From the NCBI RefSeq assembly GCF_015864825.1, contig NZ_JADYWL010000002.1, forward strand, positions 1-64,000: DNA of 64,000 nt, in the 5' to 3' direction. Position 1 is the stretch's first letter. Every line of letters begins with the position of its first letter. The notes below the pieces were generated by a model. The model had not been told where the DNA came from, did not search any database, and saw only the letters and a program-made list of their open reading frames with translations. This document shows, piece after piece, positions 27,022 through 34,526 of the stretch. A program made the translations under genes and the position numbers. The DNA is from Psychrobacter sp. NZS113 (GTDB lineage Bacteria > Pseudomonadota > Gammaproteobacteria > Pseudomonadales > Moraxellaceae).

Positions 27022-27058
27022 AAAAAAGCGCTACCGTTTCAAAAACGGTAGCGCTTTT
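27022..27058. terminator. Bidirectional terminator (copy 2)
   Basis: A 16-bp stem (AAAAGCGCTACCGTTT and complement) across a 3-base loop, with A and T tracts on the two sides. It is the duplicate of the hairpin at 25697-25735 and ends the third Asr-like gene. The 560-base gap in which it lies otherwise holds the araC remnant, the conserved upstream block and no gene. Confidence 0.88.
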
Positions 27059-27104
27059 ATTAATATCGTTATCTAAAATAGGTATTAATAATAGGCATAC
27101 TTAC

Positions 27105-27437
27105 TTAGCTATGTTTTCTGTCTTCTTGAAACTTGTCATCTTTATGTTTGGCTTTGAGTGCTGCTTTTTGTTTTGCCTCTTGTTTGGCTTTTAATATTGC
27201 TTTCTGTTTGGCCACTTGTTTGGCTTTGAGTGCCGCTTTTTGTTTGGCTACTTGTTTGGCCTTGAGTTCCGCTTTATGTTTTGCCTCTTGTTTGGCTGCT
27301 ATTTCATTTTTTTGTTTTTGAGTCAGATGATGCGAGTCTGTTTGAGGAGCAGCAGTTGCTGTGCCGACCATTGCAAAGCAAGTAGATACAGCAATTAGTG
27401 AACTGATGGCGATATTTTTCAAGTTAATGTTTTTCAT
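27105..27437 (-). CDS. Secreted Asr-like protein, copy 3
   Basis: 110 residues with the same signal as copies 1 and 2 (ending GTATAAPQ), HHLTQKQKNEIAAK, and a regular run of seven KAxLKAKQ(V/E)AKQ units, ending KDDKFQEDRKHS like copy 1. Repeat units are near-identical at DNA level, so the length may vary between strains by slippage. The start is preceded by AAAAGGACC. It is the gene nearest to the copper two-component genes, but a 514-base gap separates them. Confidence 0.7.
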   Translation of the reverse strand: MKNINLKNIAISSLIAVSTCFAMVGTATAAPQTDSHHLTQKQKNEIAAKQEAKHKAELKAKQVAKQKAALKAKQVAKQKAILKAKQEAKQKAALKAKHKDDKFQEDRKHS

Positions 27438-27457
27438 AGTAAGGTCCTTTTAATCTC

Positions 27458-27463
27458 ATTATA
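27458..27463 (-). promoter_or_regulatory. Candidate -10 box, Asr-like copy 3
   Basis: TATAAT on the minus strand at the conserved spacing from the ATG, in the same block as the other two copies. Confidence 0.5.
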
Positions 27464-27500
27464 AGTATGAGTATTTATTGAATGGTTAGAAATATATAAA

Positions 27501-27580
27501 TAGAACGTCGCTCTATCGAATAAGGAAATCATAACGTATTGCAGTGTTACGTACGTTTATGAAAGTTAAAGAAAGGTGAC
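27501..27580 (-). promoter_or_regulatory. Conserved upstream block of Asr-like copy 3
   Basis: Counterpart of 26575-26654, with about nine of ten bases identical. Weaker similarity (CAATACTCTAGAGAGGATAC) continues to about 27750, so the duplicated unit reaches well upstream. From there to 27951 I see nothing. Confidence 0.5.
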
Positions 27581-27951
27581 GTTTTCTAGCTAATACTCAA
27601 CTATTCACACTAACGCACGTGAGTTGTGCGAGTGATAGGTATGTTAGCAATACTCTAGAGAGGATACTTACTCAACATTATCAATCCATTTTTCCTTTTG
27701 AGGGCTTGATATATTCTGATAAGCTTTGTTAGTTACTCTATTAAGAGACTACATTATTAATGGATTGTGATACGAATAGAGTAGAGTAGGCGGTTATGAC
27801 AGTAAGCAGTAAGCTGGCGAATGATATGTTGCTTGGTGAGTATCCAAATCGTTATCGAGAAATGTGTTAGACGGCATATGATTAATAGATAGAGGGTTTT
27901 TATAAGACTTAGAAAAGTTATTAGTGCTAACTTAGACGACTTTCCTATAAA

Positions 27952-29436
27952 TTAAGTCCTCAATAGCTCAACACTGACTTGAAAGTAATAATTATCTTTA
28001 ATACTCACACTGACATTACCTTTATGAGCTTGTGCAATCGTTTGAACGATTGATAACCCTAAGCCCGCTCCTGTGTGCTTGTTGTCTGTCTTATGATGAC
28101 GATAAAAACGCTCAAATAATTTATCTGCCTCTAGTTGGGTCATTGGCTCATCTAAACGATTGGTCATCACGATTTTTAGAGAAGATGGCTTTAATGTATT
28201 TGGTAAGGTCTTTTGTAGACCATTCCTAGTTGTATGAGTCAGCGCAGAGTTTTCAGTCGAAAAGGCTTCAATAGTGATGCTACTATCACTCGCTGCATAA
28301 TAAGTGGCATTGGATATCAAGTTGGCAAATAACCTCTGCAATAAACTCCCGTCTCCTAATACTGCATGGAAATTACCTGTTTTTTGAAAGGTAATGTCAC
28401 GATCTTCCGCTACCAGCTCATAGTAAGAGAGAAGGTTGGTCATCATTGACTCGGTATCAATATAATTAAGCTGTGAGTCAGAAAGCCCTTTTTGTGTTTT
28501 TGCGAGTAGTAGCATATTGTTGATTAGCGCAGATAGCTGCTCGAGGGTGTCATGCTGATGATGCAGTTGTTCGACATATTCATTGCAGCTTCTATTTTTG
28601 CTGAGCATCACTTGAGTTTGGGTACTAAGCGTGGCAAGCGGAGTGCGCAGCTCGTGCGCAATATTATCCGAAAAGCGAGACAACGATTCAAAATTGCTTT
28701 CGAGGGTTGCCATCATGAGATTGTAAGATTCAGCCAGTGGTCGTAGCTCTCGAGGCATATCAGTAACGATGACTCTTTCATCCAAGCGTTCAGGATTAAT
28801 GCCTTTCATTTTTTGGACGATGGTAGATAACGGTGCAAAACCCCAGTAGACACTCATGGCGGCCACTGATATCAGTAGCAGTGTGATTATCCCTAAAATA
28901 ATACTTAACTGACGATTGAAATGTAATAGGTATTGCTGATGGACATCGATAGGTAAGGCAAGCAGTGCCAATGTTTGGTTGTTTTGAATAATAATGGCAT
29001 GGTAATTTTTACCATTCATTGCCAATGGAAACTGTTGCTCATGGTAGGTGTCCCATAACGGCAATACTTGGAAGTCTTCAGGTAAAAAGGCTGAAAATCC
29101 ACTAGGGGCACTCGATAGCAGTTTTCCATTTTTATCAAAAATAAGGGTTTTTATATCGTAATCAAGCCATGAAGTGTGCAGGTGGTCCGCATCAGCAGGT
29201 GCAGATAATGTCAAAGCATTGGAGAGATTGGTTTGCTCATCAATGCTATTGACACGCTTACGCAGGTTAAAGGCGGCATGAGACAGCATTTCATTATCCA
29301 TTTGATCGAAATGGTTACTGACAGAGCGCTGAACCCAGATATAGATGATGGCTTGAGAGATAACAACAAATATCGTTAGTAAGAAAATAGTACGCCATAA
29401 CAAAGGCAAGCGCCGATTATGGACATTACTATTCAT
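27952..29436 (-). CDS. Heavy-metal-type sensor histidine kinase (CusS/CopS-like)
   Basis: About 494 residues. It has two membrane helices (residues ~17-38 and ~175-197) around a periplasmic sensor, then a HAMP region. The H-box is SDNIAHELRTPLATL, followed by N-, and G-boxes (LFANLISNATYYAA; HTGAGLGLSIVQTI). The start overlaps the response-regulator stop by 8 bases (ATGAATAG). Layout and the partner's family point to copper or silver sensing, and the facing DUF411 gene supports this. Further upstream in-frame ATGs up to 29478 are less likely given the overlap. Confidence 0.85.
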   Translation of the reverse strand: MNSNVHNRRLPLLWRTIFLLTIFVVISQAIIYIWVQRSVSNHFDQMDNEMLSHAAFNLRKRVNSIDEQTNLSNALTLSAPADADHLHTSWLDYDIKTLIFDKNGKLLSSAPSGFSAFLPEDFQVLPLWDTYHEQQFPLAMNGKNYHAIIIQNNQTLALLALPIDVHQQYLLHFNRQLSIILGIITLLLISVAAMSVYWGFAPLSTIVQKMKGINPERLDERVIVTDMPRELRPLAESYNLMMATLESNFESLSRFSDNIAHELRTPLATLSTQTQVMLSKNRSCNEYVEQLHHQHDTLEQLSALINNMLLLAKTQKGLSDSQLNYIDTESMMTNLLSYYELVAEDRDITFQKTGNFHAVLGDGSLLQRLFANLISNATYYAASDSSITIEAFSTENSALTHTTRNGLQKTLPNTLKPSSLKIVMTNRLDEPMTQLEADKLFERFYRHHKTDNKHTGAGLGLSIVQTIAQAHKGNVSVSIKDNYYFQVSVELLRT

Positions 29437-30145
29437 TGTGTGCGTGCTCAGCATTGTCATTTTTATCGTCGGATACATCTAACTTATAACCCATACCTCG
29501 TACGGTATGAATCAGTTTTATATCAAAGTCATCATCGATTTTTAGACGCAAACGACGAATGGCAACATCAATGACGTTGGTGTCACTATCAAAATTCATA
29601 TCCCAGACTTGAGAGGCGATGACAGAGCGCGGTAACACCTCACCATGGTGCTCTAAAAAGAACTGCAGTAGAGAGAACTCTTTAGCAGTAAGTTTTATGG
29701 TGGTGTGACCTCTATTGACTGTGCGCTTGGAGAGATCCATCTTTAAGTCTGCGATTTGCATGATGCTGCTTTTATAATCTGCTTGGTTGGCACGGCGTAG
29801 CAAACTCTTGATTCTTACAATCAACTCAGCAAAAGCAAAGGGCTTGGTCAGATAGTCATCACCACCAATCTCAATGCCTTTGATTCTGTCACTCAGATCA
29901 TCTTTTGCTGTCAAAAATAATACAGGCGTATAGTTTCCAGCCGCTCTATAATTGCGAATTAACTCAAAGCCGCTAATGTCTGGCAACATGACATCCATGA
30001 TTACCACGCTGAAATCATCCGTCATCAGCGCATGATGACCATCTAAACCAGTCATATAGTGGTCTACAATAAAACCTGCTTCGGTTAATCCTTTTTTAAT
30101 ATATTCACCGAGTTTTATTTCATCTTCAACCAGTAATACTTTCAT
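29429..30145 (-). CDS. OmpR-family response regulator (CusR/CopR-like)
   Basis: 238 residues. The receiver domain has the phospho-Asp in VIMDVMLPDISG (~52), Lys in LTKPFAFAEL and a winged-helix DNA-binding domain ending YKLDVSDD. Motifs such as GGDDYLTKPF and VLPRSVIASQVWDMNFDSDTN (broken at 20) are those of the CusR/CopR/IrlR heavy-metal group. It is transcribed first in the pair. A CusR-box-like palindrome ~230 bases upstream is its probable own site and also serves the divergent DUF411 gene. Confidence 0.88.
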   Translation of the reverse strand: MKVLLVEDEIKLGEYIKKGLTEAGFIVDHYMTGLDGHHALMTDDFSVVIMDVMLPDISGFELIRNYRAAGNYTPVLFLTAKDDLSDRIKGIEIGGDDYLTKPFAFAELIVRIKSLLRRANQADYKSSIMQIADLKMDLSKRTVNRGHTTIKLTAKEFSLLQFFLEHHGEVLPRSVIASQVWDMNFDSDTNVIDVAIRRLRLKIDDDFDIKLIHTVRGMGYKLDVSDDKNDNAEHAHNE

Positions 30146-30375
30146 ATTTTCTCTATTTAGTATGGTGCGGGTATTTATGACAACTGAAGGGCATGGGTAT
30201 GAATAGGGTAGAGGCCATTAATACTATCAGATGTTTAGGATTCAAGTTATATCAGTTTTTGATGCGTCACTTCTGTGTCGCAATATATGTTTGATAGAAA
30301 TGATGTAGTTGGCATAATCATGAGGTTTCAACATCATATTAAAGGAAATGATCGTGTATTAGAATCCAAAGGCAT

Positions 30376-30399
30376 CAACATGACAAAATTGTCATGTTG
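30376..30399. promoter_or_regulatory. CusR-box-like palindrome
   Basis: CAACATGACAA and its exact complement TTGTCATGTTG are separated by two bases. The centre ATGACAA-NN-TTGTCAT equals the core of the E. coli CusR box. It lies in the 477-base divergent gap between the response regulator and the DUF411 gene, so it could activate both. No other copy was found by eye. The rest of the gap is featureless. Confidence 0.75.
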
Positions 30400-30622
30400 G
30401 TGTCATCTATCAGTCAGAATCAACTGTGTATTCTCCATGCTGATTTAATGGACTGTAATGCGAGTCCTACCAGTTTTAAAATTTCTATTAGCATTTAATT
30501 AAACCAATCGGGTTTACTGGTGTGGTCATTCAAATCAATGGCGGCTTGATTGATGTCCATCTAACCACAACATATCTAAATATTAAATTAATATCGGTAC
30601 GAAACAAATCAGAGGCGGGTTT

Positions 30623-31348
30623 ATGAGACACGAGAATAGCACCTATACATATAGGCATCACAAGATATCGAGTCATATTTTGTTAGTGGCACTGACATCG
30701 TTACTCTTTGCTTGTAGCCAACAACCAAGTACGGATGCGCAGCATATACAAAGTCTATCAAACCATAAATCTGCCACTACTGACTCGCAAACATTACAAG
30801 CAAGCTCTACTGAGATAGAGCCAGTCATGACTCCTGCAATCGAGTCGTCCACATCACTTAAAAATGTTTCAGTCACTGTCTATAAAACGCCAGATTGTGA
30901 CTGCTGTGAGGGCTGGATAGAACATATAGAAAATCATGGTTTGAAAGCAAGCGTCCAACATCCTGAAGACTTGTCTTTATTTAAAGATCGTTATGATGTT
31001 CCGCAGCAGATGCGTACTTGCCATACTGCGGTTACCACAGATGGCTACGTCTTTGAAGGTCATGTTCCTGCAAAATATATGGCGCAGTTCTTAGCGAGCC
31101 CGCCAGCACAAGCCATTGGCCTTGCTGTACCGGGTATGCCAGTGGGCAGTCCTGGTATGGAACAAAAAAATAAATTTATGCCGTACCAAGTAATGCAGAT
31201 GAATAAAGATGGTACAGCAGAAGTACACGCTGATAGTACTGGTATGGAGCAACCAAGTAAATTTGTACCGTACCAAGTGATTCAAATGAATAAAGATGGC
31301 ACAACAGAAGTATATGCTGAGATTACATCTGCTCAGCAGCAACTATAA
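30623..31348 (+). CDS. DUF411 metal-binding lipoprotein with duplicated tail
   Basis: 241 residues. A signal with lipobox LFAC (~residues 30-33) is followed by a Ser/Thr-rich linker. The DUF411 domain then has VTVYKTPDCDCCEGWIEH (CxCC metal site), QQMRTCHTAV and YVFEGHVPAKY. DUF411 proteins are linked to copper or silver resistance loci. The C-terminus carries a 29-residue unit twice (GMEQ.sKF.PYQV.QMNKDGT), which is not part of the usual domain. It is divergent from the metal-sensor genes across a CusR-like palindrome. Confidence 0.82.
   Translation: MRHENSTYTYRHHKISSHILLVALTSLLFACSQQPSTDAQHIQSLSNHKSATTDSQTLQASSTEIEPVMTPAIESSTSLKNVSVTVYKTPDCDCCEGWIEHIENHGLKASVQHPEDLSLFKDRYDVPQQMRTCHTAVTTDGYVFEGHVPAKYMAQFLASPPAQAIGLAVPGMPVGSPGMEQKNKFMPYQVMQMNKDGTAEVHADSTGMEQPSKFVPYQVIQMNKDGTTEVYAEITSAQQQL
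31154..31327 (+). repeat. Tandem duplication of 87 bases inside the DUF411 gene
   Basis: Two in-frame 87-base units (31154-31240, 31241-31327) encode 29 residues each. They differ in several codons, so it is not a fresh duplication. It extends the protein C-terminus without breaking the frame. Confidence 0.85.
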
Positions 31349-31498
31349 CGCACGGCTATATATGGTGTGATCATTATCAATGATAAATACCAAGCACCTT
31401 ATGCCTATCATAGCTAATATAACAACCTATTGAAAATGAAGTGCTTAAACATTAATTTTGATATCAGTACTATAAATTTAGAACCATGGAGAAGTACG

Positions 31499-31672
31499 AT
31501 GATGAACGATACCGCTATGAATGGATCAATGATGAACGGAACCATGATGCAAGGTATGGGCATGGGTGGCATGATGATGTGTATGCTATTTGCACTATTG
31601 TTATTTGCAGTACTCATATTAGCTGGTATCGCACTGATAAAACACTTGCGCAAACCAGCAGCAATTGCATAA
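31499..31672 (+). CDS. Methionine-rich single-helix mini-protein
   Basis: 57 residues from the ATG preceded by GGAG (7-base spacing); a longer frame from 31430 lacks a ribosome binding site. The first ~28 residues contain many Met (MMNDTAMNGSMMNG, TMMQGMGMGGMMM), then one hydrophobic helix (LFALLLFAVLILAGIALI) and a short basic tail. Clustered methionines are classical Cu(I)/Ag(I) ligands, and the gene sits 150 bases after the DUF411 gene, so a copper-handling role is likely. No named family was recognised. Confidence 0.65.
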   Translation: MMNDTAMNGSMMNGTMMQGMGMGGMMMCMLFALLLFAVLILAGIALIKHLRKPAAIA

Positions 31673-31925
31673 TAAACGGCCTTATCTGGCAGCAGGAGAT
31701 AGAGATAATGTGTCTGTCCCAAGTCCAAGTCCAAGTTATTAGAGATTGTTTTAAGCTGATGGTTCTCAACGGAGAGTTTGATTCAGTGTGATATACCATA
31801 AATAGAGCTGAACAATCTAATAGGGCTGACAATTTAATAAAATTGCCAGTCCTAATGGTATGGTGATGACGTCATTTAATATATTATCAAATGCTTATTA
31901 AAAGATTGCCAGTTAGTAAAAAAGG

Positions 31926-32837
31926 TTATTCAGGGTTGTCATTAATGAAGGTAACCAAAAGCTCGCCCAATACTTCACCTTGATCTTCTTGGAGGAAGTG
32001 CCCACCATTAGTAATAATCGTATGGTTTTGACCTTTAGTTCCCGGAATAAGCTTTTGCATTATCTTATCACCACCGTTAGTGACCGGATCTGAATCGCTG
32101 AATAGGGTGATGAACGGTTTTGTCCATTTACTCAGTTCAACCCAAGCCGCACGGTTCTTGTCTGAGGCAGGATCATTCGGTGTCGTAGGTACGAGTACAG
32201 GGAACTGTCTGGCGCCTTCTTTATAAGACTCATCAGGAAACGGTGCATCATAAGCGTCGATTACCGCCTGTGATAGCTCTGTGGTAGTACCGCTCTTAAT
32301 AGCACCACCAACATTGAATAGTGGCGTTTCTTGTGAGAATTTTTGCCATTTCCGAAAGCCTTCCCCTGGATCATGATCGCCCGTAGGGAGCATGGTATTA
32401 CCAGCGGCTACACGGGTAAATTTATCTGGGTGTGCTGCTACAAGGCGAAGTCCGATCAGACCACCCCAATCTTGACAAAACAGGGTAATGTTCTTCAAAT
32501 CTAATTGGTCAAGTACCGATTGCATCCAGTCGACGTGACGCTGGTAGGTATAGTCTTCACGAGATGCAGGTTTGTCTGAACGTCCAAAACCAGGAAGGTC
32601 TGGGGCAATCACACGATGACCAGCGGCAGTTAATATTGGGATGACTTTGCGATATAGATAAGACCATGAAGGCTCTCCGTGTAACAATAATACTGGAGCG
32701 GCATCTTTTGGGCCTTCGTCGAGGTAATGCACACGTAGTTCACCCCCTTCGCTATCGTCGACTATTAAGTAGTTTGGCTCAAAGTCGTAATCAGATAGGT
32801 TCGCAAAACACGAATCAGGGGTTCTAAGTACTTTCAT
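31926..32837 (-). CDS. dpcA: Haloalkane dehalogenase (DpcA-like, HLD-I)
   Basis: 303 residues, an alpha/beta-hydrolase. The oxyanion region is HGEPSWSYLYRK, the nucleophile Asp123 lies in CQDWGG with halide-binding Trp124, the acid is likely Asp250 in SDSDPVTNG, and the base His280 in NGGHFLQED. These positions match the HLD-I subfamily, which cleaves carbon-halogen bonds to give alcohol and halide. Cold-active DpcA of Psychrobacter cryohalolentis is the known close relative, hence the symbol. The natural substrate is unsettled in this subfamily. It lies near a haloacid dehalogenase on the same strand. Confidence 0.85.
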   Translation of the reverse strand: MKVLRTPDSCFANLSDYDFEPNYLIVDDSEGGELRVHYLDEGPKDAAPVLLLHGEPSWSYLYRKVIPILTAAGHRVIAPDLPGFGRSDKPASREDYTYQRHVDWMQSVLDQLDLKNITLFCQDWGGLIGLRLVAAHPDKFTRVAAGNTMLPTGDHDPGEGFRKWQKFSQETPLFNVGGAIKSGTTTELSQAVIDAYDAPFPDESYKEGARQFPVLVPTTPNDPASDKNRAAWVELSKWTKPFITLFSDSDPVTNGGDKIMQKLIPGTKGQNHTIITNGGHFLQEDQGEVLGELLVTFINDNPE

Positions 32838-33154
32838 ATATCATCCTTGTTATCGTTTAGGTCCATTAAATGTAACTTCAGGGCTGGGCTTTTGGTACGT
32901 GATGTAATAACTATACTCTATCTACTTCGACATTCTATCTACTTCGACGGGTAGTCATCTTAATCAGCAGAGGTATCTACTATAATGAACAAGCTCGCCT
33001 TGTATATTTAAAAAATACTTCAAATAAAGACTATATCTTACATACCTTTGTTCATGCAACATAGAGAGTGCTGAAAAAGGTATGAGTGATATGGCGTATC
33101 AATAGGGGTAAATTCAAACTTCATTAATAAATGGATTGCTATATATATACTTTA
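32838..33154. other. Intergenic region with a short tandem repeat
   Basis: A 317-base gap upstream of the dehalogenase. TCTATCTACTTCGAC occurs twice with 17-base spacing (32917-32931 and 32934-32948); this may be a regulator-binding pair or chance. No gene seen. Confidence 0.4.
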
Positions 33155-33583
33155 TTATTTATGAACAAGCTTGGTATAAGCTTTACCTAATACCACGCCA
33201 AAGACAATGTGTAGCATCAAGGTTGCGATAGGTATCATGACACCGCTTGGCATATCTAAGCCAAACATCGCCTTGCCCATTATTGGCATCACGGCAACCA
33301 TCATCACAAGCCAACCTACAAAACCTATCCCGATACCGAGCCCGACGAAGCTTTTATGTAAATTATTACCAGATGCTAATGCGATGCCAATACCGTAGCC
33401 GATAGATCCAATCATAAAGTGAGCCACCAAAGCGATGGCTTTACTACCACCCATTTTGGATGCGATCATCGCGATGATATCGAAATCAGGCATTAGTCCC
33501 ATCATGCTTTTGAACATGAGTAGCAAAGACATGACGACAGTAGCGATAAATCCTGCAATTATTCCTGCTATATATTTATTCAT
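33155..33583 (-). CDS. Small four-helix membrane protein, DUF6789-like
   Basis: 142 residues with four hydrophobic segments. Motifs KYIAGIIAGFIATVVMS, MMGLMPDFDIIAMI and MLHIVFGVVLGKAYTKL resemble DUF6789 proteins. The start is the ATG with GGGATA upstream; a TTG two codons before is not needed. It lies between the two dehalogenase genes on the same strand, 30 bases downstream of the haloacid dehalogenase, so those two may form a transcript. Function unknown. Confidence 0.65.
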   Translation of the reverse strand: MNKYIAGIIAGFIATVVMSLLLMFKSMMGLMPDFDIIAMIASKMGGSKAIALVAHFMIGSIGYGIGIALASGNNLHKSFVGLGIGIGFVGWLVMMVAVMPIMGKAMFGLDMPSGVMIPIATLMLHIVFGVVLGKAYTKLVHK

Positions 33584-33613
33584 GACCAATATCCCTTTTT
33601 TATGGTTTTATAA

Positions 33614-34309
33614 TTATTCTTTCTTTTTTGAGATAATTTGCTCAACCAGTGTGACAAGATCTGACGCTATAAAGTTAGGAGTTGGAACATTAGGCGCGGG
33701 TAACATAGCGTTGTAAGGCCGTGTGAGAAATGCCCCTTGGCAGCCAACTGCTTGTGCGCCAATCGTATCCCAAAGATGAGAAGCCACTAGGCACATATCA
33801 GACATCTCAACTGACAGCTCTTTGGCCACCATTTGATAGGTCTCAGGTGCAGGCTTGAACTTCTCTACCGTCTCAACACTAAAAGACTGCTCAAAAAATT
33901 CACTCAATCCTGCTTTTTCAAGTGGTGTAGGAGAGGTGCTGCTCGCTGAATTGGTCAATGTCACGAGTCTAAACCCTGCCGCACGTAATTTGGTCAATGC
34001 AGGCGCAGCGTCAGGATGAGCGGGCATGTTACTCATGCGAGTTTTGAATTCTTGGATGTCATCATCTGTTAGCGTGACCTGATGGATATCAGCTGTCATC
34101 TGTAATGCGCCAACACCGAGCTCACCGAAAGATGTATAAAGACCGGATAAAGTCATGGCTTGAGAATACAGCACCAACTGAGCGAACCATTCTCTTAATA
34201 TATTCTCGTTGTCGAATACGCGAGCAAATAAAGGTGTGAGGGTGTCGATATCTAGTAATGTCTCATTAACATCAAACACGATGATTGAGGGAGATAGGTT
34301 AGAGGACAT
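33614..34309 (-). CDS. Haloacid dehalogenase, type II
   Basis: About 231 residues of the HAD superfamily. The nucleophile is the first Asp in IIVFDVNETLLD (~residue 12), the Thr/Ser motif is LTNSASSTS, the Lys is in EKFKPAPETY, and the acidic loop region is VASHLWDTIGAQ. The DVNETLLD form and the WD motif are typical of L-2-haloacid dehalogenases and not phosphatases. Start chosen at AAGGAGC-preceded ATG; a 16-residue extension is dropped. It would act on halocarboxylates, the later step of haloalkane catabolism. Confidence 0.85.
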   Translation of the reverse strand: MSSNLSPSIIVFDVNETLLDIDTLTPLFARVFDNENILREWFAQLVLYSQAMTLSGLYTSFGELGVGALQMTADIHQVTLTDDDIQEFKTRMSNMPAHPDAAPALTKLRAAGFRLVTLTNSASSTSPTPLEKAGLSEFFEQSFSVETVEKFKPAPETYQMVAKELSVEMSDMCLVASHLWDTIGAQAVGCQGAFLTRPYNAMLPAPNVPTPNFIASDLVTLVEQIISKKKE

Positions 34310-34424
34310 AAAAGCTCCTTTTGATATATAGGTATTTTGAATATAGGTGCTTTGCATTTATAAGTATTAGAGCAACAGCATCAGTAGCTATTACAGTAAC
34401 TGCACTTAAGCAAGCATTCAAGTT

Positions 34425-34446
34425 AATTTGAGTAATCACTCAAATT
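34425..34446. terminator. Small hairpin after the patatin gene
   Basis: AATTTGAGT pairs over 9 bp with 34438-34446 across AATC. It lies between the patatin gene end and the haloacid dehalogenase start on the same strand; there is no T run, so terminator function is only possible. Confidence 0.35.
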
Positions 34447-34526
34447 TAGAGTCGAGTTATATCCAGCTTTTTAAATAGCTCGCTTAACTTGCTTAGATTC
34501 TTTCGCTTAGAGGAGTTGGCTATATA

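Noticed and set aside
25781..27437. CRISPR array or tandem non-coding repeat
   Set aside because: The repeated DNA is in-frame coding for Lys/Ala-rich units plus duplicated promoters; there are no regularly spaced repeats with unique spacers.
31486..31791. Alternative frame through the Met-rich mini-protein
   Set aside because: The other frame has a better ribosome binding site, a membrane helix and a meaningful composition.
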